Source: Peptostreptococcus equinus
GTDB taxonomy: Bacteria > Bacillota > Clostridia > Peptostreptococcales > Peptostreptococcaceae
Direction: 5' to 3'
NCBI RefSeq assembly: GCF_027125355.1
Contig: NZ_CP114052.1
Span: 1,054,001-1,118,000, forward strand
DNA length: 64,000 nt
Shown: piece after piece, positions 10,066 through 19,776 of the stretch
How the letters are laid out: every line of letters begins with the position of its first letter
How positions within the stretch are numbered: position 1 is the stretch's first letter
Made by a program: the position numbers and the translations under genes
Notes under the pieces: model-generated
What the model saw: the letters and a program-made list of their open reading frames with translations, nothing else
What the model was told of the DNA's origin: nothing
Databases searched by the model: none

Positions 10066-10124
10066 ATAATTCGTACATTTATTGCCTATGTTTATATTTT
10101 ATTCGTATTTTTATTTTTTTGCAA
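10066..10124 (-). promoter_or_regulatory. purC promoter with TACGAAT repeats
   Basis: On the minus strand TTGCAA (10119-10124) and TAAAAT (10096-10101) are 17 bp apart. A TACGAAT motif lies across the upstream edge of the -10 element and a second identical TACGAAT occurs about 35 bp downstream. Both resemble the CGAA core of Gram-positive PurR boxes; regulation by PurR is only an inference, since no purR gene is in the window. Confidence 0.5.
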
Positions 10125-10149
10125 TAGAATTTACGTACTTTTTTTATTT

Positions 10150-10198
10150 TTTTTATAAAAAAATAGGCAAATAATAGAATATAACGAATTATATGCCT
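10150..10198 (-). terminator. Intrinsic terminator after gltX
   Basis: On the minus strand AGGCATATAAT pairs with ATTATTTGCCT (one mismatch; arms 10188-10198 and 10165-10175) and is followed by a run of T. It lies 65 bases beyond the gltX stop. Confidence 0.7.
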
Positions 10199-10262
10199 TA
10201 TTTACCTATATTTTAGTTCGTGTTTTTTTGCTTAACAAAAATAAATTGTGCAATGTTTTTAA

Positions 10263-11909
10263 TTATTTAATTTTATTAAGGTACTTATTTACTCTATTTA
10301 CTACCCTTTCTGAACCCATGATTTGTTGTATGGACCATAGATCAGGAGACTGTTGTCTACCTACCACAGCGACTCTTATTGCTGTACTTACATCTGTTAT
10401 ATTTCCCTTAAAATCATCTGGATTCTTTTTAAATTCCTTGTTGTTTGACGTAAAACCATTTGAATCAGTAATTTCTTTAACTTTTTCGAACCATATTTCA
10501 TTTGTATCATCTTGATTGTATGTATTTAAATACTGTTCTAAAATAATAATAGCATCTTCTTTTGACACTCTTTCAGGTAAGCTATCCCTATGTTCAAACG
10601 ACTCTTCGAAATAATATCCAATAAATTCCATTATTTGTTTACAATTTATTAAATCTTTTCTAGGTTTTTTTCCAGTTCTTCCTATAGCAAGCAATTTTAA
10701 TAGTTCATTGTAATATTTATTAATTAAAGAATTCACTTCTTTATCAAATTTATCTGACCATTCTAACATAAATCTCAATATTTCTTCTTCACTCATTTTT
10801 ACTAAAACGTCTTTTGAAATATCGTTTAATTTATTTAAATCAAATAAAGCTCCTGATGAACTCATATTTTTTGTTTTAAAGTTAAATTCATTATAATCTG
10901 TGTCTGGATTTTTCATTCTCCACTCTTCGTAATTTGAATTCATAAGAGTCAATAAATATTCAGTTACAGCTTGTTGGAAATATCCATCTCTCATATAATA
11001 TTCTAGAGAAAGTTCTGGATCTTTTCTCTTAGATAATTTTCTCTTTCTTCCATCTTCAGTCTTCATAAGATGTGCTGTATGATTGTAGTTTGGTCTTCTC
11101 CAACCCATTAAAAAGAAAAGTTCTAGATGAATCGGAAGAGTCGATAGCCATTCTTCTCCTCTTACTACATCTGTAATTCTCATAAAATGATCATCTACAA
11201 CATGAGCAAAATGATAAGTAGGTATACCATTAGCCTTTAGAATAACTATATCTAAGTTATTTTGTCTAACCGTAATTTCCCCTCTAATTCCATCTATAAA
11301 CTTCATAGCAATCTCAGGGTCACCAGTTGATTTTAATCTAAGTGTCCAAGGCATATCTTTATCTAAATTTTCTTTTATCTGATCTATAGTAAGATTCCTA
11401 TCTTCAGCCCACTTACCATAATAACCAGTATTTACACCTTCTTTTTCTTGTCTTTCTCTTAGAGCTGCCATTTCTTCTTCACTGATGAATGAAGGATAAG
11501 CATATCCCTTCTCAGTTAAAAATTTTGCTGATGTTTGATAAATCTCTTTTCTATGACTTTGTCTATAAGGTCCGTAGTTACCTACTTCTCCATCAAGTGT
11601 AACCCCTTCATCAAATTCAATACCGAAAAATTTCAAAGAATTTATTATTAATTCCTCAGATCCTTCTACCTTACGCTTATCATCAGTATCTTCAATTCTC
11701 AAAAGCATAGTTCCATCTGATAAATGTGCCAATCTTTCATCTACTAGGGCGCCATATAGGTTTCCTAGGTGAATAAAACCAGTAGGACTAGGTCCTAACC
11801 TTGTAACCTTAGATTTTTTTCCCAATTCTCTTTGTGGGTATAATTCTTCATAGTAGTCTAAAGTTTTATCGATATGTGGAAATAATAATTCCGCAAGTTC
11901 TTTACTCAT
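10263..11909 (-). CDS. gltX: Glutamate--tRNA ligase
   Basis: 548 residues. Class I synthetase with the HIGH-type motif in GPSPTGFIHLGNLYGAL and the KMSKS-type motif KLSKRKD. RIEDTD and the GEEWLSTLPIH region are diagnostic for GluRS. It charges tRNA-Glu, and in Firmicutes often also tRNA-Gln for later amidation; the sequence alone does not settle which. The protein is somewhat longer than the usual 480-500 residues, the extra length being in the anticodon-binding half. The start follows AAGGAG at six bases. Confidence 0.92.
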   Translation of the reverse strand: MSKELAELLFPHIDKTLDYYEELYPQRELGKKSKVTRLGPSPTGFIHLGNLYGALVDERLAHLSDGTMLLRIEDTDDKRKVEGSEELIINSLKFFGIEFDEGVTLDGEVGNYGPYRQSHRKEIYQTSAKFLTEKGYAYPSFISEEEMAALRERQEKEGVNTGYYGKWAEDRNLTIDQIKENLDKDMPWTLRLKSTGDPEIAMKFIDGIRGEITVRQNNLDIVILKANGIPTYHFAHVVDDHFMRITDVVRGEEWLSTLPIHLELFFLMGWRRPNYNHTAHLMKTEDGRKRKLSKRKDPELSLEYYMRDGYFQQAVTEYLLTLMNSNYEEWRMKNPDTDYNEFNFKTKNMSSSGALFDLNKLNDISKDVLVKMSEEEILRFMLEWSDKFDKEVNSLINKYYNELLKLLAIGRTGKKPRKDLINCKQIMEFIGYYFEESFEHRDSLPERVSKEDAIIILEQYLNTYNQDDTNEIWFEKVKEITDSNGFTSNNKEFKKNPDDFKGNITDVSTAIRVAVVGRQQSPDLWSIQQIMGSERVVNRVNKYLNKIK

Positions 11910-12013
11910 AGTGTCTCCTTATTTATTAGTTTTTATATAATTATATTTTTATATACTATTTTTAATTTCTATACAATATTATATTATATCATAGTTATTT
12001 AGCTATATCCAGC

Positions 12014-15000
12014 TTATTCCATTGTAAATAAATCCATCAATTCGTCAGTATTCATCTTATAAAAACTTCCAAAAGATGACTCAATAAAATTATCACTAAT
12101 TTCTTTTTTATTCGCTTGCATTTTTAATATTTTTTCTTCTATTGTGTTTTTTGTGATTAAATTATACACTTGAACTTTATTTCTTTGACCTATTCTATAA
12201 GCTCTGTCAGTTGCTTGATTTTGTGCTGATACATTCCACCAAGGATCAATATGTATTACTACACTAGCCTCTGTAAGATTTAATCCAGTTCCTCCTGCTT
12301 TTAAAGATATTAAAAATAATGGGATATTACCTTCTTGGAACAAATCTACATTTTTCTTTCTATCCGATTTATTAGTAGAACCTGTCAAAAGTAGATAATC
12401 AATATTTTTCTTTTCGCATTCATCTATTATTAGATCTAATACACTAGTGAAAGTTGAAAATAATATTATTTTTTTGTTATTTTCTATACATTGTTTAACC
12501 AGTTCCATACAAGCTTGTATTTTTGATGAATTCTTATTAATATTTGAATACAAAAGCCTAGGATCAATACAAATTTGTCTTAATCTTGTAAGCATACTCA
12601 AAATCTGCAATTTATTTCCTTTGCTATCGGTATTACTGGCAATTTGCGTACTCAATTGAAATAAATTTGCCTTATACAAATCTCTTTCTTTTTGACTCAT
12701 ATCTATATACAAATTATTTTCAATTTTTTCAGGAAGCTCATTTAAAACCTGACATTTTAATCTTCTCAATATAAATGGCTCAACCATATATTTTAATCTA
12801 CTACTTAAATCTTCATTTTTATCCAATACTATTGGCCTTTCATACCTTTTTGTGAAATAATCATATTTAAATAGATAACCTCTCATTATAAAATCAAAAA
12901 TTGACCATAACTCTGACAATGAATTTTCTATTGGCGTTCCTGTAAGAGCAATTTTATATTTAGATTTTAATCTTTTAATTGAATGAGAAGCCTTTGTATT
13001 ATGATTTTTTATATATTGAGCTTCATCTATTATAATGGTATCAAATTCAATTTTCTCATATAAATCAATATCCCTTTTTAAATAGTCATATGAAGTTATT
13101 ACTATTTGACTGTCAATACTAGATATTTCTATATCCCTCTCTTCCTTAGAACCATGAATAGGAAGAATTATTTCTTCTTTGTTAAATTTTTCAAATTCAT
13201 TTTTCCAGTTGAATATTAGAGAAGCCGGACAAACTATTATAGATGGCTTCGTTCTTTTTACTGATCCCAAATATGCAATGGTTTGTAAACTCTTTCCCAG
13301 CCCCATATCATCAGCAAGTATTCCATTTAATTCCATATATCTAAGTTTTAGTAGCCACTTTACTCCATCGACTTGATAATTTCTTAAAATATTTTTAAAT
13401 TTAGGGTTTATTTTATATTTAATATTAGCATTAATCTTATCTTCTATATTTTTATCTATATTTACATCAAATTTTTTCTTTAAATTATCAATTTGAAAAA
13501 TTCTATAATTATCTAATTTTATTATATCTTTTTTTAAATCTTTATCCTTTATATAAAAGTCACTTAATATATTATCTAATTTTGCTAACTCATCTTTATC
13601 AATCAAAATTCTTTGTCCATTTTTTAACTTAAAAAATTTCTTCTTTTTTCTATATTGACTTAGAATTCCGTATATTTCATCTTTATCTATATTTTCTGCA
13701 TCAATATCCAATTCCAAGAAATTATTTTTTCGTCTCACACCAAAAGCAAACTTTAATTTTTTAGGGTTATTAAAATTTTTCATACTCTCGCTAAGATATA
13801 TATCAGAGAAATTACTTAAAACTGCTAATGCTTCTTCCATAAATTTATCTATTTCTTTTTCTTTACTTATTAGTATAGATTCATTAATTCTATTTACATT
13901 TATATTTTTGTCTAAATATTTATTTAAATTTTCATACCCATCAATGTTTAGTACCTGAAAAACATTAATTATAGAAATTAGTTTGTTTTTTGAAAATTTA
14001 TTTGACTTAAATTGTAAAAGTACACTATCATCATCTGCTAAATCACAATATAACTCTATATTACTGTTGTTATTAGTATTAAGAGATATAAAACTATTTG
14101 GCACAATTATGTTTTTTAATTTCCTATCTATATAATTTGAAAAATCAACCAAATTCTCCTTAGAAAAAACACGTTCATTATATATTATATCTCTAGAAAT
14201 TTTTGCATCGAAATTAGACAAATTATCATATATTATCCTATTATCTTCTTTAGATATATAATAAATACTTTGATCTGATATAATAAGATTATCTTTTAAC
14301 AATACATATTTATTTAACCTATCTCTTAAAGATGCTTCCAATTTTATTTTATAATTTTCATTTATCTTTTCTAGCTTTAAACTAAGTGAAATACCCGACT
14401 TAATAAAAAAATTTTCACTATTATTAGATTCATTTTTTGAAAATACACTTTTTAGTTCTTCAATATTATTATGATCAATATAAAACCTATCATTTTCAAT
14501 ATTGTAAGGATTATTAGCTATAATTTTTATCAAATCTATACTTTTTTTATCAAAACTTTCTTCTGTCATATAAACACTTAGATTTTTTCCAAACTTTATT
14601 ATGCGCTTGTTTTTATAAGAATTTATAAATGAAATTATATCCTTAATCATATAGTCTCTGTCATTTCCAATTGTAAACTTTAGATAGGAATTAGTATTTG
14701 TCTGAGTCTTATAGACTGATAATTTGGCTTTAATATTAACTTTTAAATTTTTTTCTTCTAAAATTACTTTAGTGGTTTCTTCCTTTATTAAATTTTCTAA
14801 CCAAATTTCTGTGTTAGAAATATTTTCATTTAAATTTTCTATTTCTTTAATATGCCTATTAAATTCAACTATATTTTCGCTACTTATAGCATTAAATTCA
14901 TATGGATAATCAAAGTCACCATCCTTTATGTACCTTGCCAACATCCAAACATGCCAACATGGCTCCATATGATTGTGTTGTGAGCATGTACAAGTACCAC

Positions 15001-15217
15001 TAATATAATCACCTCTTGTATTCACATATAAACTTGTAATATTATCTATATTATCGATTGCTGTTCTAGCCTTAATTAGTATATTATCATCATTTATTTT
15101 TTCTATTTTAAGTTTCATTATATAAAATTTAAAATCTTTATAACGTTTTTTTGCATTTTCTATATTTTTAGAGAAAAGAAAGTATTCTTGCTCTATGCTA
15201 TCCATCTTTATTTTCAT
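12014..15217 (-). CDS. SWIM zinc-finger SNF2-family helicase
   Basis: 1067 residues. An N-terminal SWIM zinc motif (GTCTCSQHN..PCWHVW, residues about 75-95) is followed by a long, very Ile/Asn/Lys-rich middle part resembling bacterial SNF2-associated domains. The helicase core then begins at about residue 600: DDMGLGKSLQ (Walker A), DEAQYIKN (DExx box), LTGTPIENS, and the C-terminal lobe with LISLKAGGTGLNLTEA and QATDRAYRIGQ. These are all SNF2/HepA signatures. Such proteins translocate on double-stranded DNA or remodel protein-DNA complexes; their role in Firmicutes is unclear. It is a single-gene unit with GGAGG before the ATG. Confidence 0.9.
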   Translation of the reverse strand: MKIKMDSIEQEYFLFSKNIENAKKRYKDFKFYIMKLKIEKINDDNILIKARTAIDNIDNITSLYVNTRGDYISGTCTCSQHNHMEPCWHVWMLARYIKDGDFDYPYEFNAISSENIVEFNRHIKEIENLNENISNTEIWLENLIKEETTKVILEEKNLKVNIKAKLSVYKTQTNTNSYLKFTIGNDRDYMIKDIISFINSYKNKRIIKFGKNLSVYMTEESFDKKSIDLIKIIANNPYNIENDRFYIDHNNIEELKSVFSKNESNNSENFFIKSGISLSLKLEKINENYKIKLEASLRDRLNKYVLLKDNLIISDQSIYYISKEDNRIIYDNLSNFDAKISRDIIYNERVFSKENLVDFSNYIDRKLKNIIVPNSFISLNTNNNSNIELYCDLADDDSVLLQFKSNKFSKNKLISIINVFQVLNIDGYENLNKYLDKNINVNRINESILISKEKEIDKFMEEALAVLSNFSDIYLSESMKNFNNPKKLKFAFGVRRKNNFLELDIDAENIDKDEIYGILSQYRKKKKFFKLKNGQRILIDKDELAKLDNILSDFYIKDKDLKKDIIKLDNYRIFQIDNLKKKFDVNIDKNIEDKINANIKYKINPKFKNILRNYQVDGVKWLLKLRYMELNGILADDMGLGKSLQTIAYLGSVKRTKPSIIVCPASLIFNWKNEFEKFNKEEIILPIHGSKEERDIEISSIDSQIVITSYDYLKRDIDLYEKIEFDTIIIDEAQYIKNHNTKASHSIKRLKSKYKIALTGTPIENSLSELWSIFDFIMRGYLFKYDYFTKRYERPIVLDKNEDLSSRLKYMVEPFILRRLKCQVLNELPEKIENNLYIDMSQKERDLYKANLFQLSTQIASNTDSKGNKLQILSMLTRLRQICIDPRLLYSNINKNSSKIQACMELVKQCIENNKKIILFSTFTSVLDLIIDECEKKNIDYLLLTGSTNKSDRKKNVDLFQEGNIPLFLISLKAGGTGLNLTEASVVIHIDPWWNVSAQNQATDRAYRIGQRNKVQVYNLITKNTIEEKILKMQANKKEISDNFIESSFGSFYKMNTDELMDLFTME

Positions 15218-15291
15218 ATCGCCTCCATAACATACACTTGCTATTATATCACTTGTAAGCTAGTGGCACAAAAATTTTTATCAGTTAACTA

Positions 15292-15328
15292 AAATAAAAC
15301 CCACAATAAATTATTATGGGTTTTATTT
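15292..15328 (-). terminator. Intrinsic terminator after the glucosaminidase gene
   Basis: AAAACCCA / TGGGTTTT arms with additional A/T pairs inside, followed by T-rich sequence on the minus strand, 16 bases beyond the stop codon. Confidence 0.75.
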
Positions 15329-15343
15329 ATAATATTATAGTAA

Positions 15344-17008
15344 TTATCTAAATTGTGGCACCTCATAGCTCATCAATTTTATTGAGCTAGAATATGTTCC
15401 TATTGTTGCCATGTTCTTCCCAATCATTGAGGGCCAAGCAATACCTGTAGCATATTGATGCCAAATATAATCTTTACACCATTTCATTTCATATAGTGTA
15501 TTTTGCTTGTAAGTTTGATTATGGATATATCCATTAGCAATCCATTGAGCAGCTCCACCAATACCTTTATCTATTGTTGTCCATCCATATTTGTATGCTG
15601 TAGCAGCCCCACCTAGTCTAGCATTGCCATCTACAGCCCCAATACCAAATAGATTATATACTTTCACTCCCTTATAATCTATTCCTCTAGATAAATTTGA
15701 CTTACCATATCCAGTTTCCACCATAGAGTGTGCAACTAAATATAAAACATTTATGTTATTATTTCTAGCTGCATCAATAAAAGCTTGTCCTTTATTATAG
15801 AATACATTTCCTGGAGGACAATATCTACTTAGATACCTGTTTAACTCTGTAGCTGTAATACAATTAGTGTACTGATCTAATTTTGCAAACTGCATCATAC
15901 CAGCATAGTCAGTAAAATTTCTTGGATTCATAATTTTCATTAAATCATCCTTAGTTGCATAGGTTTGAAAGCTAATTGCTGTATTAATATTTCTTCTTCT
16001 ATTAGTCATCTGCATATTCACAAACTGATCTAATGACATACCCATAGATATATATTTTACACTACCATCTGGAGTATTCTTTGAATCATTAATTTTACCT
16101 TCAAGATAATGTGAAGAAGCATATCCTTCCAAACCATTAAATTTTATTTTATACCATCCATTTGTATTAGAAATATATTGTACCTTATCTCCTTTTTTTA
16201 GAGTAATCAGTGACTTACTCAATGATGTAGGATTTGACCTTAAATATAATCTATCAGATTTAACTGTTAAAATATTAGTAGTTGTTCCATTAGCAGTTTT
16301 TAAATCAAGTGCCTTATTTTCAAAAGATAGGGAAGAATTAGAGTTCATTGTATTTTGTTTTGCTTCACTTTCTAAATAAGCCTGATACTCTTCTATACCT
16401 GTAGAATTATAAGAATCCACTGTCTTTTTATAAGTTTCCAAATTTATATCAGCACTTCTGCTAATACCATTAACCATTTGGCTATCCTCTAAAGCAACTT
16501 CCTCATTATTTTTTAATTGTTTGTCAGCAATTAACATTTTTGAAGATACATAACCTACTTGACCTTCATATTCGCATTTTGTCCAATCACTTGTTTCTTC
16601 AAGAACTCTTAATTTTTGACCCTTTTTTAGTTCGATTAATACTCTTGATTTAGTATCTGGCTCACTTCTAAAACTCACATTTTCATAGTAAGCAATTTTT
16701 ATATTGTCATTTAAAGTATAGTTTGTTTTTGTATCAGATGTTTGCTTTATGACTAAAGTATTAGTCTGCACCCAACCATTTTTATTATTATATTCAATAT
16801 TTGTCCATCCTTCATTTTCTGCTAGGATTCTGACTTTATCTCCCTTTTTAAGTATAAAACTTACACCTTTATTTATATCGGGATTTGTCCTTACATTTAC
16901 ATATTCAAAATTAACAACTGCATATTGTGTACTCGCTAAAGCACTTGCTCCAAGAGCTGGCAGTATAGCTAAAGATGATAAAAATATTTTAGCGTTCAAT
17001 TTTTGCAC
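15344..17008 (-). CDS. Secreted SH3b/N-acetylglucosaminidase autolysin
   Basis: 554 residues. A signal peptide (residues 4-26, ending ASALAS) precedes three bacterial SH3 domains at about 30-88, 103-160 and 246-305, each with the VNVR/VSFR/LYLRSxP start and a GWT/GWY turn. The C-terminal 230 residues are a glucosaminidase (GH73/LytG-like) domain with VAHSMVETGYGKS, where the Glu is catalytic, and NLFGIGAVDG. It should cut peptidoglycan glycan strands outside the cell, for example in daughter-cell separation. Start: GTG 17008 has GGAAGG only two bases away; TTG 16999 has better spacing, so the mature protein is the same but the first three residues are uncertain. Confidence 0.88.
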   Translation of the reverse strand: MQKLNAKIFLSSLAILPALGASALASTQYAVVNFEYVNVRTNPDINKGVSFILKKGDKVRILAENEGWTNIEYNNKNGWVQTNTLVIKQTSDTKTNYTLNDNIKIAYYENVSFRSEPDTKSRVLIELKKGQKLRVLEETSDWTKCEYEGQVGYVSSKMLIADKQLKNNEEVALEDSQMVNGISRSADINLETYKKTVDSYNSTGIEEYQAYLESEAKQNTMNSNSSLSFENKALDLKTANGTTTNILTVKSDRLYLRSNPTSLSKSLITLKKGDKVQYISNTNGWYKIKFNGLEGYASSHYLEGKINDSKNTPDGSVKYISMGMSLDQFVNMQMTNRRRNINTAISFQTYATKDDLMKIMNPRNFTDYAGMMQFAKLDQYTNCITATELNRYLSRYCPPGNVFYNKGQAFIDAARNNNINVLYLVAHSMVETGYGKSNLSRGIDYKGVKVYNLFGIGAVDGNARLGGAATAYKYGWTTIDKGIGGAAQWIANGYIHNQTYKQNTLYEMKWCKDYIWHQYATGIAWPSMIGKNMATIGTYSSSIKLMSYEVPQFR

Positions 17009-17141
17009 ATCCTTCCATGATAATATTTAAATTATAACAAAAGATTACAAAATTGTAAACTTTTTTTCCACATACTTGCCATAAAAGTATAGTTGATATA
17101 TTTTAAAATCTTTCATAAATCTTATTTTGCAAAAATTGCAT

Positions 17142-17180
17142 AAAAAAAGTGTGTCCCCTATAATTGACACACTTTTTTTA
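17142..17180 (-). terminator. Intrinsic terminator after the MarR gene
   Basis: Perfect 14-bp arms AAAAAAAGTGTGTC / GACACACTTTTTTT (17142-17155 and 17166-17179), 12 bases beyond the MarR stop. Confidence 0.88.
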
Positions 17181-17191
17181 TTAACCAAATG

Positions 17192-17632
17192 TTAATAAAG
17201 TTTCTCTGCAGCTTTAAATAGTACACTAAGACTCTTTTCAAGATTCTTTTTGAACTTATCGTCAAAGCTGTTCATTTTTGATACTAATATACCTGATATC
17301 CTATCTTCTTCTTCCTCTAGAATTTCATTACCTTCTTTTGTAATTCCATAGAATGTATTTCTTCTATCCTTAGGATCTTCTTCTCTAAATACAAATCCCA
17401 TATCAACTAACTTGTTCAGCAATATGCATAGACTTGATGTTGAAACATAAAGTTCTTTACTTAAATTCTTAAGTTCAATCTTTTCATATTTCTTTATCTG
17501 TTCTAAAGTGAAAAATTGCTTAGATGTTAGCTTCTGTATTTTTTTCATACCAGATCCAGTAACATTCTTAATTAAATTATCAAATAGGTTAAAATTTTCA
17601 AGTAAAAGAAGTGCTAATTCCTTATCCTCCAT
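17192..17632 (-). CDS. MarR-family transcriptional regulator
   Basis: 146 residues. The helix-turn-helix region (ELYVSTSSLCILLNKLVDMGFVFREED) is followed by the MarR wing signature PKDRRNTFYGITKEG. The start at ATG 17632 has AAGGAGG eight bases upstream; the longer frame reaching 17725 is unlikely. It is a single-gene unit between the autolysin and scpB; the ligand and target are unknown, and no divergent target gene is present. Confidence 0.82.
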   Translation of the reverse strand: MEDKELALLLLENFNLFDNLIKNVTGSGMKKIQKLTSKQFFTLEQIKKYEKIELKNLSKELYVSTSSLCILLNKLVDMGFVFREEDPKDRRNTFYGITKEGNEILEEEEDRISGILVSKMNSFDDKFKKNLEKSLSVLFKAAEKLY

Positions 17633-17762
17633 CAATGGCCTCCTTAATTTCTTAGCAAAAGACAGCACTATACTATTACAAAAACAAAAAACCAACACAA
17701 AATACTTAGATATTAAATATATCATATTTTACTTAAAAAATATAGTTATTTTTAATATTTTT

Positions 17763-18278
17763 TTACAATTTATAATCTGGTAATTGATGAATACTCTCTA
17801 TATTTAATATTTTTAAGAATTCATCAGTTGTTTTATATATTATTGGTTTACCGGTTTTTTCTAATCTTCCTGCTTCAAATATAAGATTATTGTCTAATAA
17901 AGTTTTAAGTACTTTATCGCATTTTACACCCCTAATTTCTTCCAAGTCATTTTTTGTAATGGGTTGCTTATAAGCTATTATAACCAAAGATTCAAAAGTA
18001 GCTTGGTTAAGAGGTCTCTTCTTATTTGGTCTTACAATTCTTCTAATATAATCACTATATATAGAATTAGAAGTCATTTGATATCTATTGTTTAGTTTTA
18101 TAATTTGTATCCCTCTATTATTTTCTTTATATTCCTCTATTAAGAGATTTAGCATATATTCAATTTCTTTTGGTGATAACTCTTCATTTATAGCTAAGTT
18201 AAGTTCTTCTATAGATACTGGTTCAGCATAAGAAAACATAATAGCTTCAATTATATTTTTGATATCACTTCTCCTCAT
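17763..18278 (-). CDS. scpB: Segregation and condensation protein B
   Basis: 171 residues, normal for ScpB. Two winged-helix halves: the first starts IIEAIMFSYAEPVSIEEL, the second contains ATFESLVIIAYKQPITKNDLEEIRGV, the most conserved ScpB signature. It binds the ScpA-SMC complex as a dimer for chromosome compaction and segregation. Its start overlaps the scpA stop by 14 bases, implying coupled translation. Confidence 0.93.
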   Translation of the reverse strand: MRRSDIKNIIEAIMFSYAEPVSIEELNLAINEELSPKEIEYMLNLLIEEYKENNRGIQIIKLNNRYQMTSNSIYSDYIRRIVRPNKKRPLNQATFESLVIIAYKQPITKNDLEEIRGVKCDKVLKTLLDNNLIFEAGRLEKTGKPIIYKTTDEFLKILNIESIHQLPDYKL

Positions 18279-19038
18279 GTATAGATCCCGCCTTTCTTTT
18301 AACTATTATTTCATCACAAAATTTATCTTGATTAATAATTATTTCTTTAAGTTTTATTAATTCTAACAGGGCTAAAAATTCAGCTATAATTTCATTTTTA
18401 CTAGAGTTTTTCACAAATTTATCAAAAGTAAATGAAGAATTTTTTGCAAGTTTTTTTCTTATTTCTTCAATTTTACCTTCTACCGGAATAATTTTATTTT
18501 TTACTATTTCCTCAAGTTTTTTCTCAATTTTAACATTAGAATGTTGGTTTATACTCTTTTCCATAGATTTTAAAATGTAAGGTAAAATATTTTCTATTTC
18601 CTCAATATTAACTTTACTTAAATCATAATCCAAATCCTTGTCTTCATCTTCTAAATAAGTTATTTCTTGTTCTCTATAGAATCTATGGTCCATATAGGAT
18701 AATTTTTCTTCCAATAAATCACTAAGCATCCTATATTTTTTATACTCTTCTATTTTCTGAACAAGCTCAAGACGTGGATCCTCAACTTGATTTTCAGAGT
18801 CCCTATTCTTCATATAAAGTATGTACCTAGACTTAATTTCTAGAAGTTTAGAGGCCATAGCTATAAAATCACTCGCAAAATTCAAATCAAAATTTTTCAT
18901 GGTATTTACATACTCTACATACTGATCTGTTATTTCGACCATTGAAATATCCTTAATATCTATTTGATTCTTATTTATAAGATCAAATAGTAAGTCCATA
19001 GGTCCTTCATACTTATTCAATTGCAAACTATAATCCAT
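18265..19038 (-). CDS. scpA: Segregation and condensation protein A
   Basis: 257 residues. The kleisin N-terminus LNKYEGPMDLLFDLINKNQIDIKDI and the ASDFIAMASKLLEIKSRYIL helix are typical of ScpA; the C-terminus (FLALLELIKLKEIIINQ) is the second SMC-binding winged helix. It bridges the SMC heads together with ScpB. It stands directly before scpB and 18 bases after the peptidase gene, suggesting one transcription unit. Confidence 0.94.
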   Translation of the reverse strand: MDYSLQLNKYEGPMDLLFDLINKNQIDIKDISMVEITDQYVEYVNTMKNFDLNFASDFIAMASKLLEIKSRYILYMKNRDSENQVEDPRLELVQKIEEYKKYRMLSDLLEEKLSYMDHRFYREQEITYLEDEDKDLDYDLSKVNIEEIENILPYILKSMEKSINQHSNVKIEKKLEEIVKNKIIPVEGKIEEIRKKLAKNSSFTFDKFVKNSSKNEIIAEFLALLELIKLKEIIINQDKFCDEIIVKRKAGSIHEEK

Positions 19039-19055
19039 AAATTACACCTCAAACA

Positions 19056-19667
19056 CTAAAAAATAATCAAAGACTCAACTAGTCTGGTAAATGTGAAATA
19101 AATTGGATTTAATATTAGAGAAAATGTATTTGTAAACATCATTATTACAAATACAATAAACACATATCTAGAATACTGATTTAATAAATCTATTGTCCTA
19201 GCTGGCAAAAATGTTGCTATCAAATTCCAACCGTCAAGTGGCGGTAAAGGAAGTATATTAAAACTCGCAAAAGCTATATTATATATAACTAAATTCATTA
19301 GTATATCATTTGCAAGTTGACTATCTATATGTTGCAAAATATTGGCAAAAATCACTGCAGATAATAAATTCATAAATATACCAGCCAAAGAAACTGTAAT
19401 ATTACCAATCTTATAATTTTTAAAATTATATGTGTTTACTGGCACAGGTTTAGCCCATCCAAATCTAATTATAAACATCATTAACATCCCTATAGCATCA
19501 ATATGTTTTATTGGGTTTATAGTCATTCTTCCTAAATTTTTAGCAGTTGGATCTCCGTTTAAATTTGCCACAAATGCGTGACCAAATTCATGTATTGATA
19601 ATGAAAATAATATAGCCAATAATGTCACTAAAAAACTAGATATACTATTTAAAAATGATAAATTCAT
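19056..19667 (-). CDS. Site-2 protease family membrane metallopeptidase (M50)
   Basis: 203 residues with about five membrane segments. The zinc site HEFGHAFVAN is in the second hydrophobic stretch and the third ligand motif NILPLPPLDGWN (NxxPxPxLDG) lies near residue 150. This is the compact YwhC/Rip-like form without a PDZ domain. It cleaves membrane-embedded substrates, none of which can be named here. The start at ATG 19667 has AAGGAG upstream. The order peptidase-scpA-scpB is common in Firmicutes. Confidence 0.88.
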   Translation of the reverse strand: MNLSFLNSISSFLVTLLAILFSLSIHEFGHAFVANLNGDPTAKNLGRMTINPIKHIDAIGMLMMFIIRFGWAKPVPVNTYNFKNYKIGNITVSLAGIFMNLLSAVIFANILQHIDSQLANDILMNLVIYNIAFASFNILPLPPLDGWNLIATFLPARTIDLLNQYSRYVFIVFVIMMFTNTFSLILNPIYFTFTRLVESLIIF

Positions 19668-19711
19668 CCTCGCTCCTTTCTTAACTAACAATCTATATTA
19701 TACACTATTTT

Positions 19712-19761
19712 CTCACTTTTTTACTAATAAAAAAGTGAGAATTCTATTTTTGAATTCTCAC
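19712..19761 (-). terminator. Terminator after RNase J, overlapping a second hairpin
   Basis: GTGAGAATTC / GAATTCTCAC (19735-19744 and 19752-19761) followed on the minus strand by TTTTTT is a standard terminator 16 bases after the RNase J stop. A second perfect hairpin (19712-19723 with 19728-19739) shares the GTGAG arm, so the two cannot form together. Confidence 0.8.
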
Positions 19762-19776
19762 TCAAATATACTTTTA

